A stretch of 64,000 bases of DNA, from assembly GCF_000429085.1 (NCBI RefSeq), contig NZ_AUBE01000004.1:310001-374000 (forward strand), given 5' to 3'. The DNA is from Streptomyces flavidovirens DSM 40150. Its GTDB lineage: Bacteria > Actinomycetota > Actinomycetes > Streptomycetales > Streptomycetaceae. Each line of letters opens with the position of its first letter. Position 1 is the stretch's first letter. Under the pieces are notes generated by a model. That model did no database searches, was not told the DNA's origin, and worked only from the letters and a program-made list of their open reading frames with translations. A program made the position numbers and the translations under genes. Of the stretch, positions 17,601-25,819 are shown piece by piece.

Positions 17601-18078
17601 CGAGAAGGTCGCGTACGGCGACGTCCTGTTCGGGGCCGGACAGCAGCCGCAGCGGTTCGCTGAAGAGGTCGCTGTCCTGATGCGCGCGGACCAGGGCGTA
17701 GCAGAAGGAGTGAAAGGTGGTGGCCTGCGGCCCGTACGCGCCGCCGAGCCGCAGCGCCATCCGGTCGCGCAGCTCCACCGCCGCCTTGCGGCTGAAGGTG
17801 AGCACCAGGATGCGCGCCGGGTCGGCCCCTTTGGCGACGCGGGCGGCCACCGCCTCCACCAGGGTCGTCGTCTTGCCGGTGCCGGGTCCCGCGAGGACCA
17901 GCAGCGGGCCCCCGGCATGGTCAACCACCGCACGCTGGCGTGCGTCCAGAAGAGGGGGGTTCACCGGGCCCGGCCGGGTACGTACCAGTCGGTACGCGCC
18001 CGGGGTCCGCTGCCGCGCCTGACGGTGCGGCGGATTCCAGCCGGAACCCGCGGAACCTGGGGAAGGGGAGGAGCTCAC
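14632..18078 (-). CDS. adnA: AdnA-type helicase-nuclease subunit
   Basis: 1148 aa from a GTG at 18078; an upstream GTG at 18120 is possible. The motor domain shows LAGPGTGKTTTLVEAV, LTFSRKAAVELRDRM, DEYQDTDPAQ, GDPDQSIYAFRGAD, TAHRSKGLEWRLV and FYVAATRARERLV. The C-terminal nuclease shows GFGNVVHVLADE and YVVDFKTGK (D-x-K). Its iron-sulfur signature is one Cys in NTCSLQWFLG and three at the C-terminus (HCTHCAFRASC), as in AddB/AdnA-type [4Fe-4S] nucleases. It should act as a complex with AdnB, encoded 115 bp downstream. In S. coelicolor the pair corresponds to SCO5183/5184 (from memory). Confidence 0.92.
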   Translation of the reverse strand: MSSSPSPGSAGSGWNPPHRQARQRTPGAYRLVRTRPGPVNPPLLDARQRAVVDHAGGPLLVLAGPGTGKTTTLVEAVAARVAKGADPARILVLTFSRKAAVELRDRMALRLGGAYGPQATTFHSFCYALVRAHQDSDLFSEPLRLLSGPEQDVAVRDLLAGHVELERDGRPTPVHWPDELRACLTTRGFADEVRAVLARSRELGLGPDSLGAFAARTGRPDWKAAAAFLAEYLDVLDMQGVLDYAELVHRAVLLAEQAELTGRLSAQYDAVFVDEYQDTDPAQVRLLRALAGSGRTLVAFGDPDQSIYAFRGADVGGILDFPHTFRRADGSPSPVEVLTTSRRSGAGLLAATRLLTRRMPLTRLPAEKVRAHRDLAAVREGGRTEVFTYPTAGTELDNIADILRRAHLEEGVPWNEMAVLVRAGGRTIPAVRRALTSAGVPLEIDGDDLALRHEPAVTPLLTALRAVAEAALASPDQPAGHRETHAAGEPEEPEEPEVPEERREPADVREGPGQGNSTPPATTTWLSAEVAAELLASPLAGMDTADLRRLGRALRDEERAAGNRLPPPSGELLARALAQPERLAAHDPAYARGAQRLGALLRTARTLLEAGGTAEEALWELWNGTPWPGRLERAALRGGTAGRNADRDLDAVCALFDTAARAEERSGGRGALNFLEELDAQDIAADTLSKRAARPDAVRLMTAHRSKGLEWRLVVVAGVQEGLWPDLRRRGSLLEADRIGRDGLAEPLTPGALLAEERRLFYVAATRARERLVVTAVKAPADDGDQPSRFLTELGVEPKDVTGRPRRPLAVAALVAELRATTVDPAATPALRDAAARRLARLAALADEDGQPLVPSAHPYRWWGLYDPTHSSVPLRDRDEPVALSGSALDQLANTCSLQWFLGREVKADAPATAAQGFGNVVHVLADEVASGRTPADLAVLMERLDSVWDALAFDAPWKSQQEKEHARVALERFLKWHVMDRGGRTPVATEHDFDVTLEAGGEYEVRIRGSMDRVERDAEGRAYVVDFKTGKAAPTRDEVARHPQLAVYQLAVREGAVDEAFGGTRPEPGGAELVQLRQAAAKKDGGEALPKVQAQEPLAGEWVGDLLATAAGRVLDERFSPATGQHCTHCAFRASCSAQPEGRHIVE

Positions 18079-18284
18079 GTGGATCGCCGGTCCTGGTGGG
18101 TGTACGGATTGACTTGCCACCCCGTGCGGGGCGCGGTGCGTGCGCGATGAGCGGTGTACGCGCGACGCGTGCCGCCGACGCTACGCCAGTGGGCGCCGGG
18201 GACGCAGCGAGTCCGCCTACCGCCGCGCCTCGTACCCCGTACGGGCCCGGCGCCGCCCGCCGCGTCGCCGCATGCAGGAGGCTG

Positions 18285-18674
18285 TCAGGTGTGAGCCGTG
18301 TGAGCTTGTGCACTTCCGCCGGAGCCGGCCGTGCCGCCGCCGTCCCATCGCGCCTGCTTCATGTCCAGGCGCGGGAGGTGGGTCCCGGACTGCCGGGAGG
18401 CCGTCCGCAGCGGGGTGGCCTCCGCGCGGTAGTGGCCCAGCGCCCGCAGCTCATGGCCGGGAAGCAGTGCGCCGTCGGAACGCACCACTCGCCACCAGGG
18501 CGCGCCGCCGCCGTAGAGCGCCATGACCCGCCCCACCTGGCGTGGGCCGCCCTCTTGGAGCCACTCGGCGACGTCTCCGTAGGTCATCACACGGCCGGGT
18601 GGAATCATCTCCGCCACCTCCAGCACGCGCTCGGCGTACTCGGGGAGTGCGGGGACTTCCGGCTCGTCGCTCAT
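18285..18674 (-). CDS. Alkyltransferase-like (ATL) DNA-repair protein
   Basis: 129 aa from ATG 18674; an ATG at 18683 is an alternative. It matches the MGMT C-terminal domain (IPPGRVMTYGDVAEWL, RQVGRVMALYGGG), but the active-site PCHRV of true alkyltransferases is replaced by APWWRVV. The nucleophilic Cys is thus Trp, which defines ATL proteins. These bind O6-alkylguanine, flip the base and hand the lesion to nucleotide excision repair. Its position beside adnAB and near uvrD2 fits a repair role. The tail after residue ~105 is Gly/Ser-rich and probably disordered. Confidence 0.88.
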   Translation of the reverse strand: MSDEPEVPALPEYAERVLEVAEMIPPGRVMTYGDVAEWLQEGGPRQVGRVMALYGGGAPWWRVVRSDGALLPGHELRALGHYRAEATPLRTASRQSGTHLPRLDMKQARWDGGGTAGSGGSAQAHTAHT

Positions 18675-18857
18675 CCGGTCCATCCTGCACCACGGCACCG
18701 ACAGTGCGCTGCTCCATGGGGCGTACCCGACGCATCCAAGACACTTCACGCCCCCGCAATGCACCCTGATGCCCCCCTCTGTCATCCGGTCATGCCACCA
18801 TCATCCGGGCGGTGACAGGTGATACGAGATCAAGAAGAATCGACGAAGGAGCAGGGC

Positions 18858-21527
18858 GTGCAGCCTCCCCCGGTGGCGAGCACCCCTGGCGCCGATTCGC
18901 ACCCTGACGCACCCGAGAGGCCCACGGAGAACATGGACAGCGGGCCCGAAGCACCCCACACCGACCGGGTCTCCGGCGACGAACCGCTGCTCTCCGCGCG
19001 CGTGCACCGGCCCTCCGACCTGGTGCGACTGCTCGTCGGCGTACTCGGCATCATCTGCGTGCTCGCCATCGCCGCCTTCGCGCACGGCACCGCGTCCGGG
19101 CTCGAACAGGACATCAGCAAGGGCACCGGCCAGACCCCCGACGTCTTCATCAAACTGGCCGGTCTGATCTCCAGCATCGCCGTACTGATCCTGCCCGTCG
19201 CCTTCGCGATCGAGCGGCTGATCAAGCGTGACGGACTGCGGATCGCGGACGGCGTACTCGCGGCCGTGCTCGCCCACGGTGTGGCGCTCGCCACCGACCT
19301 GTGGGTCTCCGAGGCCGCCCCGGACACGATCAGGGAAGCGCTCACCCAGGCCACCGCGAACGGCGAACTCACCGATCCCGTGCACGGTTATCTCGCGCCG
19401 GTCATCGCCTACATGACGGCGGTCGGCATGGCCCGCAGGCCGCGCTGGCGCGTGGCGCTGTGGGCGGTGCTGCTGCTCAACTCGTTCGCCGTACTGGTGG
19501 GCCGCCAGACCACACCGTTCTCGATCATCGTGACGGTGCTGATCGGCTGGACCGTCGCGTACGGGACGCTTTACGCCGTCGGATCGCCGAACGTACGGCC
19601 CACGGGACAGACGCTCCTGGCGGGCCTGCGGCACGTCGGCTTCCGCCCCGTGACGGCGATGCGCGCCGAGGACATGCCCGACTCGGCCGAGCAGGGCGAC
19701 CGCGGGCGGCGCTATCTCGTCACGCTGGAGGACGGGCCGCCCCTCGACGTCACCGTCGTCGACCGCGAGCAGCAGGCGCAGGGGTTCTTCTACCGCGTGT
19801 GGCGCCAGGTGACCCTGCGCGGCATCACCCAGCGCCGCTCGATCCAGTCCCTGCGCCAGGCCCTGGAGCAGGAGGCTCTTCTCGCGTACGCCGCCATCGC
19901 CGCCGGGGCCAACGCGCCGAAGCTGATCGCCACGTCCGAGCTCGGCCCCGACGCCGTGATGCTCGTGTACGAGCACCTGGGCGGCCGCTCGCTGGACTCG
20001 CTGCCCGACGAGGAGATCACCGACGAGCTGCTGCGCGGCGCGTGGCGTCAGGTCAAGGCTCTGCAGTCGCGCCGTATCGCTCATCGCAGGCTGGTCGGCG
20101 ACGCGATCTTGGTGGATCGTTCCGGCAGGGTGATCCTGACCGACCTGCGCGGCGGTGAGATCGCCGCCGGCGACGTCGTACTGCGCATGGATGTCGCACA
20201 GCTCCTGACGACGCTCGGGCTGCGTGCGGGCGCCGAGCGGGCCGTGGCCGCCGCCGTGGACGTCCTGGGTCCCGACGCGGTCGCCGACAGCCTGCCGCTG
20301 CTCCAGCCGATCGCCCTGAGCCGCTCCACGCGCGCGACGCTGCGCAAGCTGGCGCGCGAACGGTCGCAGCGGGAGCGCGAGGCCGTGATCGAGGCTTCGC
20401 ACGCCAAGGCGGCCGAACCGGGCGCCGAGGACGCCGCGCCGGCCGGTGGCCGCAAGGCCGTACGGGCGGAGAAGAAGGCCGAGAAGGGGGCCATGGAGGA
20501 AGCCCTGGAGGAAGCACGCGAAGAGGACCTGCTGACGCAGATCCGCCATCAGGTGCTGCTCATCCGGCCGCAGGCGCCGGTCGAGCCGGCCCGCCTCGAA
20601 CGCATCAGGCCCCGTACGCTCGTCAGCGTCATCGCGGGCGCCTTCGCCGCGTACTTCCTCATCTCGGGGCTGATGGCCAACGACATGAGCGAGGCGATCG
20701 CGACGGCGGACTGGCGCTGGGCAGGGGTGGCCGTGCTGTTCTCCGCGCTGAGCTACCCGGCCGCGGCGATGAGTCTGCTCGGCTTCGTTCCCGAGAAGGT
20801 CCCCTTCGGGCGAACGGTCAAAGCCCAGGTGGCGGGGTCCTTCGTGAAGCTGGTCGCCCCGGCGGCGATCGGCGGTGTGGCACTGAACGCCCGTTTCCTC
20901 CAGCGCGCCGGCGTACGTCCGGGGCTGGCGGTGGCGAGTGTCGGGGCCTCGCAGCTCTTCGGCCTCGCGAGCCACATCACGCTGCTGATGATCTTCGGTT
21001 ACGTAACGGGCACCGAACGGACCCCCACGCTCTCCCCGTCCCGGACGGTGATCGCCGGCCTGCTGACGGCTGCGGTGCTGGCGCTGGTGGTCACGGCCGT
21101 ACCGATCCTGCGCAGGTTCGTGGTGACGCGGGTGCGGTCGTTGTTCGCGGGTGTGGTGCCGCGCATGCTCGACGTACTGCAGCGGCCGCAGAAGCTGATC
21201 ACCGGCATCGGCGGGATGCTGTTGCTGACCGCGGCGTTCGTGATGTGCCTGGACGCGTCGATCCGCGCCTTCGACAGCGACGCCCGCCTGAGTTACGCCA
21301 CCATCGCGGTGGTCTTCCTGACCGCGAACGCGCTGGGTTCCGCGGTGCCGACGCCGGGCGGTGTCGGGGCGGTCGAGGGCGCGCTCATCGCGGCCCTGAC
21401 GGTCGCGGGTCTGCCTACCGCGATCGCGGCCCCCGCTGTGCTGCTGTACCGGCTGCTGACGTTCTGGCTGCCGGTGCTGCCGGGCTGGCTGTTCTTCAAC
21501 AACCTGACGCGCAAGGAACAGCTCTAG
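18858..21527 (+). CDS. Membrane fusion protein: N-terminal TM domain, degenerate kinase-like domain, LPG-synthase-type flippase domain
   Basis: 889 aa from a GTG at 18858 with an ideal AAGGAG six nt upstream; the open frame to 18819 lacks such a site. Order: polar ~50-residue N-terminus; membrane block (about 60-250, ~6 helices); soluble kinase-like domain (about 280-490); charged linker (about 500-570, EKKAEKGAMEEALEEAREED); C-terminal UPF0104/LPG_synthase_TM domain (about 585-885, ~8 helices, with GVGAVEGALIAAL). The kinase-like domain keeps EHLGGRSL but reads AHRRLVGDAILVD where relatives have HxDLxxxN, so catalytic Asp and Asn are missing. The membrane domain resembles lipid flippases of the MprF type. 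No lysyl-transferase domain is present. Confidence 0.8.
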   Translation: MQPPPVASTPGADSHPDAPERPTENMDSGPEAPHTDRVSGDEPLLSARVHRPSDLVRLLVGVLGIICVLAIAAFAHGTASGLEQDISKGTGQTPDVFIKLAGLISSIAVLILPVAFAIERLIKRDGLRIADGVLAAVLAHGVALATDLWVSEAAPDTIREALTQATANGELTDPVHGYLAPVIAYMTAVGMARRPRWRVALWAVLLLNSFAVLVGRQTTPFSIIVTVLIGWTVAYGTLYAVGSPNVRPTGQTLLAGLRHVGFRPVTAMRAEDMPDSAEQGDRGRRYLVTLEDGPPLDVTVVDREQQAQGFFYRVWRQVTLRGITQRRSIQSLRQALEQEALLAYAAIAAGANAPKLIATSELGPDAVMLVYEHLGGRSLDSLPDEEITDELLRGAWRQVKALQSRRIAHRRLVGDAILVDRSGRVILTDLRGGEIAAGDVVLRMDVAQLLTTLGLRAGAERAVAAAVDVLGPDAVADSLPLLQPIALSRSTRATLRKLARERSQREREAVIEASHAKAAEPGAEDAAPAGGRKAVRAEKKAEKGAMEEALEEAREEDLLTQIRHQVLLIRPQAPVEPARLERIRPRTLVSVIAGAFAAYFLISGLMANDMSEAIATADWRWAGVAVLFSALSYPAAAMSLLGFVPEKVPFGRTVKAQVAGSFVKLVAPAAIGGVALNARFLQRAGVRPGLAVASVGASQLFGLASHITLLMIFGYVTGTERTPTLSPSRTVIAGLLTAAVLALVVTAVPILRRFVVTRVRSLFAGVVPRMLDVLQRPQKLITGIGGMLLLTAAFVMCLDASIRAFDSDARLSYATIAVVFLTANALGSAVPTPGGVGAVEGALIAALTVAGLPTAIAAPAVLLYRLLTFWLPVLPGWLFFNNLTRKEQL

Positions 21528-21627
21528 GGGCTGGTGGCTTCGTACGAGCCATCCGGGACGCCCCGTCCGCCGTCCCGAATGGCGCTCTCGGGGCGCACGC
21601 TCCCGCCCCCCGTCGCACGATGGACGC

Positions 21628-23190
21628 ATGCCGACTTCCGCCGCCCTGCGTGCCACGGCCGTCCTCGCCGCCACCGCCGTTCTCGTGTCCCTCGCCGGCT
21701 GCACCGACAACGGTGACAAGGGCAAGGACGGCAGCGGGGCCGGCGACCTCGCCGCCCAGCAGCTCGACTGGACAAACTGCCCGGCCCCGGCCGCGGCGGA
21801 GGGCGGCGGCGCCTCCCCCTCTCCTCTCCCCGGCGGCACCACCTGGCAGTGCGCCTTCATGGACGTCCCGCGCGACTACGCGAAGCCCGACGGCGACACC
21901 ATCGAACTGGCGCTCATCCGCGCGCAGGCCCGCGACACCAAGAACCGCATCGGCTCCCTCGTCTTCAACTTCGGCGGGCCCGGCGGCTCGGGCCTGACGG
22001 GCCTGCCCTCCCTGGCCCCGAACTACGAGCGCCTGCGCTCCCGGTACGACCTGGTGAGCTTCGACCCGCGCGGCGTCGGCCGCAGCGTGGGCGTCCAGTG
22101 CCAGGACGACGAGGAGCTCGACGAGTACTACGCCCAGGACAGCACCCCGGACGACGCCGCCGAGGAGAAGAACCTCACCGACAGCCTCGCGGAGTACGCC
22201 GCCGCCTGCAAGGACAACTCGGGCGAGGACCTCCCGCACGTCGGCACCACCAACGCGGCCCGCGACATGGACCTCATGAGGCAGGCTCTCGGCGACGACA
22301 AGCTGCACTACTTCGGCATCTCGTACGGCACCGAACTGGGCGGCGTCTACGCCCACTTGTTCCCGAAGAGAGTCGGCAGGGCGGTCTTCGACGCGGTCGT
22401 CGACCCCACTCAGCCCGCCGAGCAGGCCTCGCTCACCCAGCTCAAGGGCTTCCAGCTCGCCTTTGAGAGCTTCGCCAAGGACTGCGTGGAGCGCGGCGAC
22501 GCGTGCGCTCTGCCCGGCACTAGCGTGAAGGAGATCGAGGGTTTCGTCGTCGACCTCCTCAAGCGGCTCGACGAGAAGCCCGTCAAGGGCATCGGCGACC
22601 GCGAGCTGACCCAGTCCCACGCCACCAACGGCATCGCCCAGGCCCTCTACTCCCAGGAGTACTGGAAGTACCTGGAGCAGGGCCTCGACGAAGCGGACGG
22701 CGGTAACGGTGAGCTTCTGCTCAGCCTCTCGGACGCCATGAACGGCCGCAATCCCGACGGCTCGTACAGCAACCAGGGGGCCGCCAACACCGCCATCAAC
22801 TGCGCGGACTACAAGGCCCGTTTCGACGTGGCGGGGACGAAGGCGAACCTCCGCGACTTCCGCGAGGTCTCGCCGCTCTTCGGTGAGGCCTGGGGCTGGG
22901 GTCTGCTGGGCTGCTCCGAGTGGCCGGTGGACGGCCAGTGGGACACCCCCGAGGTGAGCGCGCCCGGCTCGCCCCCCATCGTCGTCATCGGGAACACCGG
23001 CGACCCGGCGACGCCCTACGCGGGCGCGAAGAAGATGGCCAAAGAACTGGGCAAGGGAGTCGGCGTCGAGCTGACGTACAAGGGCGAGGGCCACGGCGCG
23101 TACAACAGCGGTGACAAGTGCGTGCAGGGAGCGGTGGACGCGTACCTGCTGCGGGGCAAGGTACCGGCCGACGGGACGGTGTGCCCGTAG
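21628..23190 (+). CDS. Secreted tripeptidyl aminopeptidase-type alpha/beta hydrolase lipoprotein (copy 1)
   Basis: 520 aa. A lipoprotein signal peptide ends in the lipobox LAGC (Cys ~26). The hydrolase core shows FNFGGPGGSG (oxyanion region), ISYGTELGG with the nucleophile Ser in G-x-S-Y-G, GNTGDPATPYAG with the acid Asp, and GEGHGAYN with the catalytic His. This is the Streptomyces tripeptidyl-aminopeptidase / SlpD-SlpE family, which cleaves N-terminal tripeptides outside the cell. The next gene is a paralogue of the same length and motif order; together they look like a tandem duplication. Confidence 0.9.
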   Translation: MPTSAALRATAVLAATAVLVSLAGCTDNGDKGKDGSGAGDLAAQQLDWTNCPAPAAAEGGGASPSPLPGGTTWQCAFMDVPRDYAKPDGDTIELALIRAQARDTKNRIGSLVFNFGGPGGSGLTGLPSLAPNYERLRSRYDLVSFDPRGVGRSVGVQCQDDEELDEYYAQDSTPDDAAEEKNLTDSLAEYAAACKDNSGEDLPHVGTTNAARDMDLMRQALGDDKLHYFGISYGTELGGVYAHLFPKRVGRAVFDAVVDPTQPAEQASLTQLKGFQLAFESFAKDCVERGDACALPGTSVKEIEGFVVDLLKRLDEKPVKGIGDRELTQSHATNGIAQALYSQEYWKYLEQGLDEADGGNGELLLSLSDAMNGRNPDGSYSNQGAANTAINCADYKARFDVAGTKANLRDFREVSPLFGEAWGWGLLGCSEWPVDGQWDTPEVSAPGSPPIVVIGNTGDPATPYAGAKKMAKELGKGVGVELTYKGEGHGAYNSGDKCVQGAVDAYLLRGKVPADGTVCP

Positions 23191-23221
23191 ACCCGACCCT
23201 GTCGACAGTCCGGTCCGTGGG

Positions 23222-23256
23222 CTGTCAGTGGGCCTGTCAGTGGGGCCGCCTAGTAT
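23222..23256 (+). promoter_or_regulatory. Candidate promoter with direct-repeat operator before the second peptidase
   Basis: Two direct copies of CTGTCAGTGGG (23222-23232 and 23234-23244), spaced 12 bp start to start, end six bp before a TAGTAT hexamer (23251-23256) that could be a -10 box. The predicted start is ~35 nt upstream of the ATG at 23299. The repeats would overlap the -35 region, so a repressor or activator could read them. Confidence 0.4.
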
Positions 23257-23298
23257 TGCGAATCTCTTTTCGAGTTCTGGGCGCATACGGGGGCCACG

Positions 23299-24915
23299 AT
23301 GGCGAATCTTGTACGGGCGGGCGCCCTGGCGGTCGCCGCGCTCCTCACGGCGGGAGCGGCCGCCGGCTGCGGCAGCGGCTCCACCGGCAGCGCGGACAAG
23401 CCCCCGGCGTCACCCACAGCCCCGGCCCGCCAGGACGGCGGCAACAGCGACAGCGGCCACAGCGCCGGCGGCGAAAGCCCCGGCAAGCTGCCCGCCCTCC
23501 CCGCCGCGCTCACCGGCCAGCAGCTCGACTGGAAGCGGTGCCCGGCGCCCCGCAAGGCGGCCGGCAGCGCTGCCCAGGCGCCCGGCGGCCGCTGGCAGTG
23601 CGCCACTCTCACCGCACCGCTGGACTACCGCAAGCCGGACGGCGACACGATCGGGATCGCACTGATCCGCTCGAAGGCCACCGACGACGACCGGCGCATC
23701 GGTTCGCTGCTCTTCAACTTCGGCGGCCCCGGCGGCTCGGGCGTGGCGTCGATGCCCGGCCACGCGCCGGGGTTCACCACCCTGCACACCCGCTACGACC
23801 TGGTGAGCTTCGACCCGCGCGGCGTCGCGGAGAGCTCCGCCGTCGTCTGCCAGGACGACCGGCAGTCCGAGGCCTCCTTCCGGCTGGACTTCACCCCCGA
23901 CGCCCCCGCCGAGGAGAAGGCCTACCTCGACGACGCGGCCGCCTTCGGCGCGGGCTGCGCCAAGCGCTCCGGCAAGATCCTGCCGTACGTCGCGACGAGC
24001 AGCGCCGCCCGCGACATGGACCTGATCCGCCAGGTCCTCGGCGACAAGAAGCTGAACTACTTCGGCTTCTCCTACGGCACGGAGCTGGGCGGCACGTACG
24101 CCCACCTCTTCCCCGAAAACGTCGGGCGCATGGCACTGGACGCGGTCGTCGACCCGTCCGCGGACATCGTGCGTCACTCCCGCAACCAGGCCCTGGGCTT
24201 CCAGCGCGCCCTGGAGAACTACTTCAAGAGCACCGGCACCACCGCCGGAGCCGGCACCGCGCGCGTCGTGCGACTCCTCGACCGCCTCGACAAGAAGCCG
24301 CTCACGACCGGGACCGGCCGCCCGCTCACCCAGAGCCTCGCGACCACCGGCATCATCGCGCAGCTCTACAGCGAGGACAGCTGGCCGGGCCTCACCGCCT
24401 CCCTGCGCGCGGCGGAGAACGGTGACGGCTCCCCGCTGCTGAAGTACGCCGACGGGTACAACGACCGCGACCAGCAGGGGCACTACGGCACGGCGCACCA
24501 CGCCCAGCGCGCCATATCCTGCGCCGACGCCAAGGGGCGCGTGAGCGGCGACCAGGTCAGGGCGACCCACCTCGCCGACTTCCGTAAGGTCTCCCCCGTC
24601 TTCGGCCCCTACCTGGCGTGGGACCTGGCCGGCTGGTGCGCCTCCTGGCCGGTCGAGGGCGAGCACGCGACCCCCGAGGTGGCCGCGAAGGGCGCGGCCC
24701 CGGTCCTGGTGATCGGCGGCACGGGCGACTCGGCCACCCCGTACGAGGGTTCGCTCCGGATGGTCGAGGAACTGGGCGAGGGTGTGGGGGTGCAGATCAC
24801 GTACGAGGGCGAGGGCCACGGCGCGTACCTGAACGGCAATGGGTGCATAACCCGCGCCGTCGACCCGTACTTCCTGAACGGCAAGGTCCCGGCGAACAAC
24901 ACCACCTGCTCCTGA
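23299..24915 (+). CDS. Secreted tripeptidyl aminopeptidase-type alpha/beta hydrolase lipoprotein (copy 2)
   Basis: 538 aa, paralogue of the preceding gene. The signal peptide ends in AAGC (lipobox, Cys ~25), followed by a Ser/Gly/Pro-rich tether. Catalytic motifs are intact: FNFGGPGGSG, FSYGTELGGTY (nucleophile Ser), GGTGDSATPYEG (Asp) and GEGHGAYLNG (His). Unlike copy 1 it has its own upstream region with direct repeats and a TAGTAT hexamer, so the two may be expressed under different conditions. Likely role: extracellular tripeptide release during growth on protein or turnover of the mycelium. Confidence 0.9.
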   Translation: MANLVRAGALAVAALLTAGAAAGCGSGSTGSADKPPASPTAPARQDGGNSDSGHSAGGESPGKLPALPAALTGQQLDWKRCPAPRKAAGSAAQAPGGRWQCATLTAPLDYRKPDGDTIGIALIRSKATDDDRRIGSLLFNFGGPGGSGVASMPGHAPGFTTLHTRYDLVSFDPRGVAESSAVVCQDDRQSEASFRLDFTPDAPAEEKAYLDDAAAFGAGCAKRSGKILPYVATSSAARDMDLIRQVLGDKKLNYFGFSYGTELGGTYAHLFPENVGRMALDAVVDPSADIVRHSRNQALGFQRALENYFKSTGTTAGAGTARVVRLLDRLDKKPLTTGTGRPLTQSLATTGIIAQLYSEDSWPGLTASLRAAENGDGSPLLKYADGYNDRDQQGHYGTAHHAQRAISCADAKGRVSGDQVRATHLADFRKVSPVFGPYLAWDLAGWCASWPVEGEHATPEVAAKGAAPVLVIGGTGDSATPYEGSLRMVEELGEGVGVQITYEGEGHGAYLNGNGCITRAVDPYFLNGKVPANNTTCS

Positions 24916-24981
24916 CGGACCGCACGGGGCATGCGCAGAGCTGCCCTCCGGCGTGTATGCGGCGCGCGGCCACGCACCACT

Positions 24982-25015
24982 GTCACAGTGACCGTAAATC
25001 CCGAATGTCGGATTT
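24982..25015 (+). promoter_or_regulatory. Inverted repeats upstream of parAB
   Basis: Two dyads lie in a relatively AT-rich stretch 31-64 bp before the parA start: GTCAC-A-GTGAC (24982-24992, perfect) and AAATCCCGA...TCGGATTT (24996-25015, one bulge or mismatch). Autorepressor operators or a partition site commonly occupy this position in plasmid-type par operons. No consensus chromosomal parS (GTTTCACGTGAAAC) is seen nearby. Confidence 0.4.
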
Positions 25016-25045
25016 GCGCGAATCGGTGAACCAGGGAGAGTGGTC

Positions 25046-25819
25046 GTGGCACACGTACACGTGATCCTCAATCAGAAAGGCGGCGTGGGTAAATCCACCC
25101 TCGCCGTCAACCTCGCTGCCGTCACGGCCGATGTGCTCGGCGCCGGGACCGAGGGTGAGCGGCCACCCGTCGTCGCCGTCTCGATCGACCCGCAGGGCTC
25201 CGCCGTGTGGTGGTCGGAACGGGTCGGCGACGGCCTGCCGTTCGACTTCGTGCAGGCGCACGACGACCTCCCCGGCCTCGCCGCGCTCCCCCGCATCCCC
25301 TCCGCCCAGCACGTCTTCGTCGACACCCCCGGCTGGCTCGACCTCGCCGGGACCGACAGCGAGGATCCGCTGGGGAGCGGGGCCGCCGCGGACGCGCTGC
25401 GCGCCGTCCTCGACAGCGCGCACGACGTGATCGTGCCGATCGAGCCCGAGCCGCTCGGCTTCCAGCCCACCCAGCGCACCATCGAGCGCGTCGTGAAACC
25501 GCGCGGACTGCCGTTCCGCGTGGTCATCAACAACTGGGACCCGCGCGACGGCAAGGCGGACCTGGACCAGACCCGGGCGTTCGTCGAGGCGCAGGGCTGG
25601 CCGCTCGCGCGCACCGTCGTACGCCACTACAAGCTGCACACCCGCGCCAGTGCCGACGGCCTCGTCGTCACGCAGTACGGCGCCAACCGCGTCGCACTCC
25701 AGGCCCGCGAGGACTTCTTCCGGCTCGCCCTGGAAGTCGGCCTCGCGGTCATTCCGGCCCCGGCGAAACCGGTGAGACCGAGGCGTACGCGTACGACGAA
25801 GAAGGCGGGGGCCCGCTGA
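25046..25819 (+). CDS. parA: Plasmid-type ParA ATPase
   Basis: 257 aa from GTG 25046 (GGGAGAG upstream); a GTG at 25040 is also in frame. The deviant Walker A motif QKGGVGKST is at the N-terminus, followed by VSIDPQGS (A' Asp) and VFVDTPGWLDL (Walker B region). There is no N-terminal DNA-binding extension, so it is a short ParA. The C-terminal tail is basic (RPRRTRTTKK). ParA ATPases form dynamic DNA-bound gradients that segregate ParB-bound DNA. The gene overlaps parB by one base. It is far from the replication origin region that carries the main streptomycete parAB, and no rep, tra or integrase gene is near. Confidence 0.88.
   Translation: MAHVHVILNQKGGVGKSTLAVNLAAVTADVLGAGTEGERPPVVAVSIDPQGSAVWWSERVGDGLPFDFVQAHDDLPGLAALPRIPSAQHVFVDTPGWLDLAGTDSEDPLGSGAAADALRAVLDSAHDVIVPIEPEPLGFQPTQRTIERVVKPRGLPFRVVINNWDPRDGKADLDQTRAFVEAQGWPLARTVVRHYKLHTRASADGLVVTQYGANRVALQAREDFFRLALEVGLAVIPAPAKPVRPRRTRTTKKAGAR

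Noticed and set aside
18801..21860. 1019-codon open frame on the minus strand
   Set aside because: Antisense to the membrane fusion protein; His/Arg/Gln-rich sequence without domains, a common effect of high GC at third positions.
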